From Eubacterium sp. (GTDB taxonomy: Bacteria; Bacillota_A; Clostridia; Peptostreptococcales; Anaerovoracaceae), in contig JAETSS010000052.1 of the NCBI GenBank assembly GCA_021769545.1, positions 1-8,326 of the forward strand: DNA of 8,326 nt, given 5' to 3'. Numbering within the stretch: the stretch's first letter is position 1; the number at the start of each line of letters is the position of its first letter. Under the pieces are notes generated by a model. The model made no database searches, was not told the DNA's origin, and worked only from the letters and a program-made list of their open reading frames with translations. Below, one piece after another: positions 1 to 5,432 of this stretch. The position numbers and the translations under genes are program-made.

Positions 1-2
1 AA

Positions 3-92
3 GATCCTGAAACGAAAGAGAAGATCAACCGTATGCACAAAGCTAATCTGTTCAAGCTTCAGCCGATGCCTACTTTCCAGTACGAGGGATAG
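3..92 (+). CDS. C-terminal fragment of an unrecognised protein
   Basis: An open frame enters from the left edge and ends at a TAG stop at 90-92, giving 29 residues that finish in PTFQYEG. The residues are polar and basic with no membrane segment. The codons resemble those of the other genes here, so I read this as a genuine gene end rather than chance. I do not recognise the family from such a short tail. No good plus-strand terminator follows: the hairpin at 148-168 has its U-tract on the other strand. Confidence 0.5.
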   Translation, partial: DPETKEKINRMHKANLFKLQPMPTFQYEG

Positions 93-141
93 GATAGAAT
101 TGGTGACAGGTAGTTCCAAATGAGATATTTAAAGTGATAAG

Positions 142-168
142 AAAAAACGGCAGGCTGTATGCCTGCCG
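142..168 (-). terminator. Rho-independent terminator of the 36-aa micro-gene
   Basis: A perfect 8-bp stem (CGGCAGGC / GCCTGCCG) with a 5-nt loop lies at 148-168. Read on the minus strand it is followed directly by TTTTTT (142-147), the standard intrinsic terminator form. Read on the plus strand the hairpin is followed by AAAAATATG, so it should work mainly on minus-strand transcripts. It lies 47 nt after the micro-gene stop codon. Confidence 0.85.
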
Positions 169-215
169 AAAAATATGTTTAATATTTATTTTTTATTTTT
201 CGTAGTATCATCATC

Positions 216-326
216 TTATAACTGACCGTGTTGTACTACTTCATCGATAAGATAAGCACAGTCTTTGAAAGTTTTAACAATAGATTCAACCTTCTCAACG
301 ATGACTTTCTTTGTAGCATTACTCAT
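216..326 (-). CDS. 36-residue small protein of unknown function
   Basis: ATG at 324-326 (minus) opens 36 codons ending in TAA at 216-218. A ribosome binding site (AGAGGGA) precedes the ATG by a few bases. The protein begins MSNATKKVIVEKVESIVK and ends DEVVQHGQL. Its hydrophobic residues V8/I9, V13, I16/V17, F20, A24, I27 and V31 recur every three to four positions, as in one amphipathic helix, with Lys, Glu and Asp on the other face. It has one cysteine (C23) and no signal peptide or long membrane segment. A consensus promoter (376-404) and a strong terminator (142-168) bracket it as a monocistronic unit of about 230 nt. I do not recognise the family and propose no function. A regulatory RNA with an incidental ORF is the alternative, but the well-placed binding site favours translation. 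Confidence 0.75.
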   Translation of the reverse strand: MSNATKKVIVEKVESIVKTFKDCAYLIDEVVQHGQL

Positions 327-375
327 GATATCCCTCTTTTCCTTAGCTGCTTGCTACTATTTTTACTACGATTAT

Positions 376-404
376 ATTATATTTACTACCTTGCTGTTTG
401 TCAA
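376..404 (-). promoter_or_regulatory. Sigma-A promoter of the micro-gene
   Basis: On the minus strand TTGACA (399-404) is followed after exactly 17 nt by TATAAT (376-381). Both hexamers are perfect consensus. Transcription should begin near 369, leaving a roughly 43-nt 5' UTR before the ATG. This is the strongest housekeeping-type promoter in the window, so the short transcript is probably abundant. No operator palindrome is obvious. Confidence 0.85.
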
Positions 405-581
405 TGTTTTTTGCAATTAATTTGCGTGAATTGTAGATATCAACAATAAATATTCAATGATTTTGTGATATAAAATTGAAAATAATGTGAAAATTATAAA
501 TCACTTTCAAAAATGAATACCGATTTGTACATGCAATATACTATCAAAATTTTACCGCAATATTAAAAGCTATACGTAAGA

Positions 582-911
582 TCATTTTGACTTTTCAAGA
601 TAATCCCTGCCCCAATTACACATGGCATCCAGCACAGGCATCAGGGTCTTGCCGAAATCAGTCAGCGAATATTCCGTTTTGGGCGGCACCTGAGGATAGA
701 CCTTTCTTGAGATCAGCCCGTCTCTTTCCATCTCGCGGAGCTGCTGTGTCAGCACCTTATCGGTGACGGCAGGGATAAGACTATGTATCTGACCGTAGCG
801 CATTTTTCCATCGGCCAGATTCCAGAGGATGACTGGCTTGTATTTACCGCCCATGATCTTGACGGTGGCTTCAACGGGGCAGTTGAATGTAGTTTCACAG
901 CATTTGTTCAT
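582..911 (-). CDS. HxlR-family (DUF24) winged-helix regulator
   Basis: A 109-residue protein, the usual size for HxlR-type regulators, which act as DNA-binding dimers. The conserved CPVEAT...GGKYKPVILWNL block spans about residues 11-32. The helix-turn-helix follows (about 38-70, including LTQQLREMERDGLISR), then the wing (about 71-87, PPKTEYSLTDFG). C11 lies where many HxlR proteins carry a conserved N-terminal cysteine; in Bacillus YodB and HypR such a cysteine senses quinones, disulfide stress or hypochlorite. C4, C5 and C98 are additional. AAGG precedes the ATG at a normal distance. It is divergent to the VOC-family gene, with interleaved promoters, so control of that gene and of itself is the natural inference. 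The inducer cannot be read from sequence. Confidence 0.92.
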   Translation of the reverse strand: MNKCCETTFNCPVEATVKIMGGKYKPVILWNLADGKMRYGQIHSLIPAVTDKVLTQQLREMERDGLISRKVYPQVPPKTEYSLTDFGKTLMPVLDAMCNWGRDYLEKSK

Positions 912-933
912 CGTTTACCTTACTTTCTTTTTG

Positions 934-946
934 GTTAGTATCTATC
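934..946. promoter_or_regulatory. Possible operator: imperfect dyad in the divergent region
   Basis: GTTAG-TAT-CTATC is an imperfect 13-bp dyad (4 of 5 arm positions symmetric). It lies just downstream of the minus-strand -10 element, in the regulator's 5' UTR. HxlR regulators commonly bind short AT-rich dyads next to their own promoters, which is the only reason to single it out. An 8-bp palindrome CAGGCCTG at 1000-1007, near the plus-strand start site, is a second candidate. Both are weak on sequence alone. Confidence 0.25.
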
Positions 947-960
947 AAAAAAGTGCATTC

Positions 961-988
961 TTGATTATATTTTTTATCGCAATATAAT
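961..988 (+). promoter_or_regulatory. Promoter of the VOC-family gene
   Basis: TTGATT (961-966), a 16-nt spacer and a perfect TATAAT (983-988) form a good sigma-A promoter. The start would be near 995 and the 5' UTR about 50 nt. It overlaps the opposing promoter of the HxlR-type gene almost completely, so RNA polymerase should not occupy both at once. Confidence 0.65.
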
Positions 989-993
989 GTTAA
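964..993 (-). promoter_or_regulatory. Promoter of the HxlR-type regulator gene
   Basis: On the minus strand TTAACA (988-993), an 18-nt spacer and a perfect TATAAT (964-969) fit a sigma-A promoter. Its -10 shares bases with the -35 of the plus-strand promoter, and its -35 abuts the plus-strand -10. A repressor bound here could control both genes. Confidence 0.55.
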
Positions 994-1045
994 TACAGGC
1001 AGGCCTGAAAAACAATCGTTTTTGATCATAAAAGGAGGTAATTCT

Positions 1046-1438
1046 ATGAGACTTGGACATGTTGCGGTGTTTACTGCAGATACGGAAAAATCAATGAAAT
1101 TTTATGAGCTGCTTGGCGGAAAGTTTGCAGCTTCGGATATTCTGGATATAGGTGACGGAAAGAACAAAAAGCTTACGCACATGGTGTTTGATGGCGGAGG
1201 TATCGTGGAGCTTGTGGAGCCCAGCGACAAGGAGATGCTGCTGAAAAACCCGGGCGTGTGCGAACATTTCTGTTTTAATGTAGAAGATGTTGAAAAGGTG
1301 GTGAAAGAGCTGAAAGCAAAGGGCGTAGACACCTTCGATGCCGACGAGCCTTACGAGCCTGATGTATTGGGAGGAATAAGGATAATTTTCCTGACAGGCC
1401 CCGACGGGGAGCTGATCGAGCTTTATCAGAAGCTGTAA
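1046..1438 (+). CDS. VOC (glyoxalase/dioxygenase fold) protein
   Basis: A 130-residue single-domain vicinal-oxygen-chelate protein. The fold places two beta-alpha-beta-beta-beta modules around a divalent metal. Likely metal ligands are visible: H5 (GHVAV), E55 (GIVELVEP), H74 (EHFCFNV) and E125 (GELIELYQ), matching the four-ligand glyoxalase I pattern. The C-terminal GPDGELIELYQ is a typical VOC ending. The start is set by an excellent AAAGGAGGT (1031-1039) 6 nt before ATG 1046; a longer TTG-initiated frame from 1022 would put the binding site inside the gene. The family includes lactoylglutathione lyases, epimerases and dioxygenases, and the substrate cannot be told here. Pairing with a thiol-type HxlR regulator would suit removal of an electrophile such as methylglyoxal, but this is inference. 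Confidence 0.9.
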   Translation: MRLGHVAVFTADTEKSMKFYELLGGKFAASDILDIGDGKNKKLTHMVFDGGGIVELVEPSDKEMLLKNPGVCEHFCFNVEDVEKVVKELKAKGVDTFDADEPYEPDVLGGIRIIFLTGPDGELIELYQKL

Positions 1439-1515
1439 TCTTTAGAAACAGCAAGAAATATGAAACATGATGCAAATTTTTTCGTTATCATTTATCACAA
1501 CAGGAGGAATTTGCA

Positions 1516-2388
1516 ATGCACCACAATATCAAAACCATAACAGCCGCAATAGACCACATCGAGAGCCATTTACACGAAAAGCTGGATCTGGAGACCGTTG
1601 CAAAAGCTGTGCATTACTCAAAATATCATCTGCACCGCATGTTTACCGATACGGTAGGTCTGACCATCCACGATTATGTACAGCGCCGCAAGCTGACGGA
1701 AGCCGCAAAGCTGCTTGTTTTCTCCGGCAGACCGATCATCGAGATCGCTATGATAGCAGGATATGAAAGCCGTCAGGCCTTTTCAGATGCTTTCAAGGCC
1801 ATGTACAAGAAATCACCGAACCGATACAGAGATGAGGAAGAATTCTATCCGCTTCAACTCCGATATGCATTGAATGAAGACCCTGCAGTTTTAGATACGA
1901 ACGACTGGCGTGAAAAAATCGTCTTTGCGACAAACGAGGATATTCCCCAATGGATGAGGCTGGTCCGCCTGGTCATCGACGGCTTTCCACATCTCGATGA
2001 AGAGCGATATGCAGGGCAGCTGCGACAGTGCATAGAAAACAGCCGGGCTCTGATCTTAAAGGATGATGATATTGCCATCGGCATCATGGCTTTTGATGAA
2101 AGATCGGGAAGCATCGACTTTCTGGGAGTTCACCCTCAGTACAGGAATCGCGGGATCGCGAAGGCCTTTTGTGAAAAAGCGCTTTATGAGCTTTCAGGTT
2201 CTGGACTGATAAGCATTACGACATTCAGAAAAGGTGACAGGGCAGACACCGGATATCGTGAAGCCTTCAAACGCCTCGGCTTTGCAGAGGGAGAGCTGCT
2301 TATGGAATTCGGATATCCGACACAGCGGTTCACACTGCAAAAGGCGAAACCGGAAGAACCGCACCCGGATGGTGAGAAACATGGATGA
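1516..2388 (+). CDS. AraC-type HTH / GNAT acetyltransferase fusion regulator
   Basis: A 290-residue two-domain protein. Residues 1-106 form a MarA/SoxS-like AraC domain: first helix-turn-helix about 23-48 (LDLETVAKAVHYSKYHLHRMF), second about 72-105 (PIIEIAMIAGYESRQAFSDAF), then the characteristic KSPNRYR. Residues from about 115 form a GNAT domain with acetyl-CoA motif A at 184-200 (GVHPQYRNRGIAKAF, an R-x-x-G-x-A loop). The C-terminal stretch TGYREAFKRLGF resembles the last strand and helix of GNAT domains. The enzymatic part may sense or modify a ligand; the acceptor is unknown. A strong AGGAGG (1502-1507) precedes ATG 1516. Its stop overlaps the MATE start by 8 nt, indicating translational coupling and suggesting that it controls, or acts with, that efflux pump. 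No convincing promoter is seen in the 77-nt gap upstream. Confidence 0.9.
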   Translation: MHHNIKTITAAIDHIESHLHEKLDLETVAKAVHYSKYHLHRMFTDTVGLTIHDYVQRRKLTEAAKLLVFSGRPIIEIAMIAGYESRQAFSDAFKAMYKKSPNRYRDEEEFYPLQLRYALNEDPAVLDTNDWREKIVFATNEDIPQWMRLVRLVIDGFPHLDEERYAGQLRQCIENSRALILKDDDIAIGIMAFDERSGSIDFLGVHPQYRNRGIAKAFCEKALYELSGSGLISITTFRKGDRADTGYREAFKRLGFAEGELLMEFGYPTQRFTLQKAKPEEPHPDGEKHG

Positions 2389-3742
2389 TAAGCGAAAGGA
2401 CATGCGAAGGGAAGCAGATCCTCTGGCACAGAGCTTTGATATAAAGTCACTTCTCAGGTTTGCATTTCCGACGATCTTAACGATGATATCCATGGGATTA
2501 TATACGGTCGTCGACACGGTATTCGTAGCACGATTCGCAGGAACCAACGCACTGTCGGCCCTTAATATCGTATGTCCCGTCATCAATCTCATCGTGGGCT
2601 TTGGGACTATGCTCGCAACAGGAGGAAACGCCATCATTGCACGAAAAATGGGAGCCGGGGACCGTATCCGGGCATCGCGTGATTTTACTTTGATCATCTG
2701 TGCTGGAGCGTTGTCGGGAATATCGATCGCTGTCTTTGCATCGGTCTTCATAGACGTGATCATCAGAGGGCTTGGAGCAGGCGATATCCTGTTTCCGTAC
2801 TGCAGGGAATACCTTTCCATCCTGCTGCTGTTCACCCCGGCAAGCATACTGCAGGTGCTTTTCCAGAATCTGATGGTAACGGCAGGGCGTCCCGGGACAG
2901 GGATGGTGCTCAGCATAAGTGCAGGTCTAGTAAATATCCTGCTGGATTAAGTCTTTATGGCTTTGATGCATATGGGGATAAAAGGAGCGGCTGTGGGAAC
3001 AGGCATAGGTTATCTGATACCGGCTGCTGCGGGACTGCTGTTTTTTTCTGCAAAAAAGCGCACTTTGCATTTCAGAAGGCCGGTCATGGACATTTCCATA
3101 CTGACAGAAAGTTGCACCAACGGGTTTTCGGAAATGGTGAGTCAGGCGGCATCTGCCGTCACAACGGTCCTGTTCAACGCTGTAATGATGCGGCTTCTGG
3201 GGGAGAACGGAGTTGCGGCCATAACCATCATCATCTATACGCAGTTTTTACTGACGGCCCTTTACATAGGATTTTCCATGGGCGTCGCTCCCGTTATCAG
3301 CTATAACTACGGGAGACGGGACCGGGAACAGCTCAGGAACGTGTTTCATATATGCGTGAGGTTCATTGTTCTGGTTTCGGTAATGATATGCAGCGCGGCG
3401 CTTCTTTTCGGTCCGCAGCTTGTGAGCGTGTTTTCGGAGAAGGGGACTGCTGTTTATGAGATCGCGCGGGAAGGTTTTTTGATATTTCCGTTCAGCTTTC
3501 TGTTTTGCGGGGTGGATATCTTTACGTCTGCTGCATTTACGGCGCTATCCAATGGAAAGCTGTCAGCGCTGATATCCTTTTTGCGGACCTTTGGTCTGAT
3601 CACGGTTCTGCTGCTGGTTCTTCCTGAGATTTTTGGCGTGACAGGTGTATGGCTTGCAGTGCCCGTGGCGGAGCTGGTGACGATGGTGGTGGCACTGATG
3701 CTGATTTACAGGAACAATGTGAAAAACCCTGTTTCATTATAA
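2381..3742 (+). pseudogene. MATE-family efflux transporter interrupted by in-frame TAA
   Basis: ATG 2381 opens a frame encoding MATE-type multidrug/Na+ antiporter sequence: TM1 about residues 23-45 (FPTILTMISMGLYTVVDTVFVARFAG), then VCPVINLIVGFGTMLATGGNA and NLMVTAGRPGTGM. After LVNILLD at residue 189 comes TAA (2948-2950, codon 190), inside predicted TM5. The very same frame then resumes as VFMALMHMGIKGAAVGTGIGY and runs without another stop to TAA 3740-3742, ending in IYRNNVKNP. Counting the TAA as a residue, the total is 453 codons, the normal MATE length with 12 helices. One base change (for example TAT or TAC to TAA) explains it, so the event is recent or a sequence error. The possible restarts (ATG 2957, 2966, 2972) have no clear ribosome binding site. 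The first 189 residues alone hold only about four and a half helices and are unlikely to transport. The start overlaps the AraC-GNAT stop. Confidence 0.88.
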
Positions 3743-3765
3743 CGGATATTGTGGTATCATATATT
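3737..3765 (+). promoter_or_regulatory. Possible promoter for the pnuC-like leader
   Basis: TATATT (3760-3765) is a good -10 and lies 17 nt after TTATAA (3737-3742), which is a poor -35 (3 of 6) and includes the MATE stop codon. A start near 3772 would begin the transcript just ahead of the tandem hairpins. Read-through from the MATE operon is an equally possible source of the leader. Confidence 0.3.
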
Positions 3766-3778
3766 AAATATTATCGTG

Positions 3779-3810
3779 ACTGCCACCGGGTAGTGAATGC
3801 ATGAGCATTC
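3779..3810 (+). promoter_or_regulatory. Tandem leader hairpins, candidate aptamer and antiterminator
   Basis: Two adjoining hairpins precede the pnuC-like gene. The first is ACTGCC / GGTAGT (3779-3784 and 3789-3794) with loop ACCG. The second is GAATGC / GCATTC (3795-3800 and 3805-3810) with loop ATGA. The GCATTC arm of the second hairpin is also the base of the following terminator stem, so the two structures cannot form together. Such a shared strand is the usual architecture of a transcriptional riboswitch or attenuator. I cannot match it to a named riboswitch class. Confidence 0.55.
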
Positions 3811-3858
3811 GTTTACACATCGTTAGGTCTTTGAAGATGTGTATGCGGATGCTTTTTT
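3805..3858 (+). terminator. Attenuator-type terminator before the pnuC-like gene
   Basis: The 17-nt arms GCATTCGTTTACACATC (3805-3821) and GATGTGTATGCGGATGC (3836-3852) pair with 14 Watson-Crick pairs, two G-U wobbles and one U-U mismatch. The loop is 14 nt and six Ts follow (3853-3858). It ends immediately before the ribosome binding site AAAGAGG (3859-3865) of the next gene, so it would block that gene unless disrupted. It could also end MATE transcripts. Its close apposition to the binding site and the competing upstream hairpin favour conditional control. Confidence 0.75.
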
Positions 3859-3871
3859 AAAGAGGTTTTAT

Positions 3872-4582
3872 ATGAAAGGCATAAGATATTTAGCAGAATA
3901 TTTTTCAAAGGGAGAGATCACGTTATGGTCCGTATCCACAGCGTTTATCGTGGTTTCATACTGCATATTCGGAGGCGGAAGCTGTCTGACTCTCATCGCG
4001 TCGGTAATAGGAACGACGTCGCTGATATTCAATGCCAAGGGCAATCCCTTCGGACAGCTTCTGATGGTGATTTTCAGCATACTGTACGGGATAATATCCT
4101 TCACATTCTCATATTACGGCGAGATGATAACGTATCTTGGAATGACGGCCCCGATGGCGCTCTTTTCGCTGATATCGTGGCTGCGAAATCCATATAACGG
4201 CAACAGGTCCGAGGTGACAGTCAACCGTATCGAAAGAAAAGAGATCCTGTTGATGTCTGTCCTTACGGTCATCGTCACCGTCGTTTTTTATTTCATCCTC
4301 AAGGCCTTTGACACTGCCAATCTGATACCCAGCACGCTGTCCGTTACCACCAGCTTTGCCGCCGTGTATCTGACATTCAGGAGAAGTGCATTTTTCGCAT
4401 TATGGTATGCGGCTAACGATGTGGTGCTGATAATCCTGTGGATACTGGCCTCCATGAGCGATATTTCGTATCTGTCGGTAGTCATCTGTTTTATTGCATT
4501 TCTGGCCAATGATATATATGGCTTCGCCAACTGGCGGCGGATATCCATACGGCAGAAGATTGTCAAAAAAATATTACTGTGA
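3872..4582 (+). CDS. PnuC-family vitamin / nicotinamide riboside-type transporter
   Basis: A 236-residue membrane protein with about seven hydrophobic segments. It matches the PnuC family, whose members are facilitators for nicotinamide riboside, thiamine or riboflavin. Supporting stretches are GNPFGQLLMVIFSILYG (57-73), YYGEMITYLGMTAPMALFS (81-99), and the C-terminal RRSAFFALWYAANDVVLIILW (170-190) and LANDIYGFANWRR (211-223). Nicotinamide riboside PnuC proteins carry a W-x-x-W motif in the substrate site; here the equivalent appears to be F175-x-x-W178, so the ligand may differ. Start ATG 3872 is chosen for AAAGAGG 6 nt upstream; a GTG-initiated frame from 3839 would start inside the terminator stem. 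Expression is probably set by the attenuator leader. The flavoprotein gene 35 nt downstream is likely co-transcribed. Confidence 0.82.
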   Translation: MKGIRYLAEYFSKGEITLWSVSTAFIVVSYCIFGGGSCLTLIASVIGTTSLIFNAKGNPFGQLLMVIFSILYGIISFTFSYYGEMITYLGMTAPMALFSLISWLRNPYNGNRSEVTVNRIERKEILLMSVLTVIVTVVFYFILKAFDTANLIPSTLSVTTSFAAVYLTFRRSAFFALWYAANDVVLIILWILASMSDISYLSVVICFIAFLANDIYGFANWRRISIRQKIVKKILL

Positions 4583-4617
4583 TAAAATTACGTGAAATAT
4601 ATGAGGAGGTAATGATA

Positions 4618-5154
4618 ATGAAAATAACGATGGTTTTGGGAAGCCCACGCAAGGACGGCGTTTCGACACGTATGGCAATGAGCTTTGCAGATGGTGCAAA
4701 GGCAGCGGGACATGATGTAAAGATATACAATGTCAATGAAATGGAGCTGATGGGCTGTCAGGCATGCGGCTGCTGCCGTAAATACGACACGGACTGCGTG
4801 ATAGAGGATGATATGGAACAGTATTTCAGGGATCTTCGCGAGAGCGGCGCACTTGTTATAACGTCGCCTAACTACTATTCCCAGATAGCAGGACCGATGA
4901 TAACCTTCATGAACCGTCACTACTGCCTTTTGGATAAGGAAAAGAATCCGCGGCTCGAAGACTGCAAGAAGCTGTTTGCATTCTTCGCTCAGGGAGCTCC
5001 GGAAGGGTATGAAAAGTATTTACCGAATTACGAATGGTATATAGGGACGTTTACATCTAAGAATATGGAGCTTGTGAAGCAGATAATTGCAGGCGGAAAC
5101 AGTGATGTGGATGCTATGGTGAAGGAAGCATATGAGGCGGGGAAGGCGCTGTGA
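4618..5154 (+). CDS. Flavodoxin-fold NAD(P)H-dependent FMN oxidoreductase, ISF-like
   Basis: A 178-residue cytosolic flavoprotein. The N-terminal strand and FMN-phosphate loop are MKITMVLGSPRKDGVSTRM (G8-S9-P10-R11). SPNYYSQIAGPMITFMNRH (83-101) matches the SPvYfxxxxxxxKxfxDR block that holds the flavin ring and contacts the partner subunit. C47-x2-C50-x2-C53-x6-C60 fits the C-x2-C-x2-C-x4-7-C motif of archaeal iron-sulfur flavoproteins (4Fe-4S). In many bacterial relatives only part of this motif is kept, so cluster binding is possible but not certain. The ATG at 4618 lies 8 nt after GGAGG (4605-4609); the ATG at 4612 is too close and the upstream GTG frame overlaps the pnuC-like stop. Its electron acceptor is unknown. 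Confidence 0.85.
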   Translation: MKITMVLGSPRKDGVSTRMAMSFADGAKAAGHDVKIYNVNEMELMGCQACGCCRKYDTDCVIEDDMEQYFRDLRESGALVITSPNYYSQIAGPMITFMNRHYCLLDKEKNPRLEDCKKLFAFFAQGAPEGYEKYLPNYEWYIGTFTSKNMELVKQIIAGGNSDVDAMVKEAYEAGKAL

Positions 5155-5172
5155 TCGACTTCTATTTAATGG

Positions 5173-5432
5173 ATTCCAAAGAAATGATGTAATTGGACTG
5201 TTCTTTTTGGAATCATACCCCCGTTATTGACTTTTACACAGGTACATTCCAAAAACTGCAGGTAATATCCATCGATTTTTTGGAAAAATCGCAGTGAACA
5301 GATGTTATCAGACCGATCATTCCAAAGAACAGTGTTGTTTGAGCCGGTTCCTTTGGAATATACAGCCTTAGGCTAGTCCATAAGCGCCGAAATTCCAAAA
5401 GATTGCGCATTTCCCGAAGGAAATTTTGGAAT
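5173..5432. repeat. Four-unit, exactly 73-nt-periodic array of inverted 8-mers
   Basis: ATTCCAAA occurs at 5173, 5246, 5319 and 5392. Its reverse complement TTTGGAAT occurs at 5206, 5279 (as TTTGGAAA), 5352 and 5425. Each unit is therefore 8 + 25 + 8 = 41 nt, units are separated by exactly 32 nt, and the period is 73 nt with no slippage. The 25-nt and 32-nt gaps share no evident sequence between units. The ninth stem position shows compensating pairs (G-U, A-U, G-C, A-U), and each 41-nt unit can fold as a hairpin; unit 4 has an inner ATTTCC-CGAA-GGAAAT stem. The array nearly fills the gap between two convergent gene ends, and I see the 8-mer nowhere else in the window. The function is unknown. 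Options include a structured RNA, a phased protein-binding site array, or a spacer-type array. It is not a standard CRISPR, because the repeats are only 8 nt and alternate in orientation. Confidence 0.9.

Noticed and set aside
142..173. Terminator for the plus-strand gene at the left edge
   Set aside because: On the plus strand the hairpin is preceded by As and followed by AAAAATATG, lacking an immediate U-tract; the U-tract exists only for minus-strand transcripts.
228..449. 73-codon plus-strand frame starting with GTG
   Set aside because: It runs antisense to the 36-aa micro-gene and its promoter, has no ribosome binding site, and is the low-complexity translation of AT-rich DNA.
1022..1045. 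Longer TTG start for the VOC protein
   Set aside because: The AAAGGAGGT at 1031-1039 would lie inside the gene; ATG 1046 is ideally spaced from it and begins at the conserved first strand.
2194..2916. 240-codon open frame on the minus strand opposite the AraC-GNAT and MATE genes
   Set aside because: It has no recognisable domain or ribosome binding site, and its composition (rich in Arg, Ser, Met, Ile) mirrors the genes on the other strand. It is a shadow frame.
2957..3742. MATE second half as an independent gene starting at ATG 2957
   Set aside because: It is exactly in frame with the first half, starts in the middle of TM5, has no clear ribosome binding site, and together both halves make one normal-length MATE protein.
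3779..3810. Guanidine-II (mini-ykkC) riboswitch or NAD+-II (pnuC motif) riboswitch
   Set aside because: The tandem hairpins recall mini-ykkC, but the loops are ACCG and ATGA instead of ACGR, and no linker separates the stems. The sequence I recall for NAD+-II is not present.
3839..3871. Longer GTG start for the PnuC-family protein
   Set aside because: It would start inside the terminator stem and encode its T-tract; ATG 3872 has its own AAAGAGG.
5173..5432. CRISPR array, TIGR-type array or integron attC sites
   Set aside because: CRISPR repeats are longer and in one orientation; here the repeat is 8 nt and alternates strand. TIGR arrays, as I know them, have much shorter spacers and an adjacent Tas gene, which is absent. 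attC sites flank genes and carry a different core motif; there are no genes between these units and no integrase.
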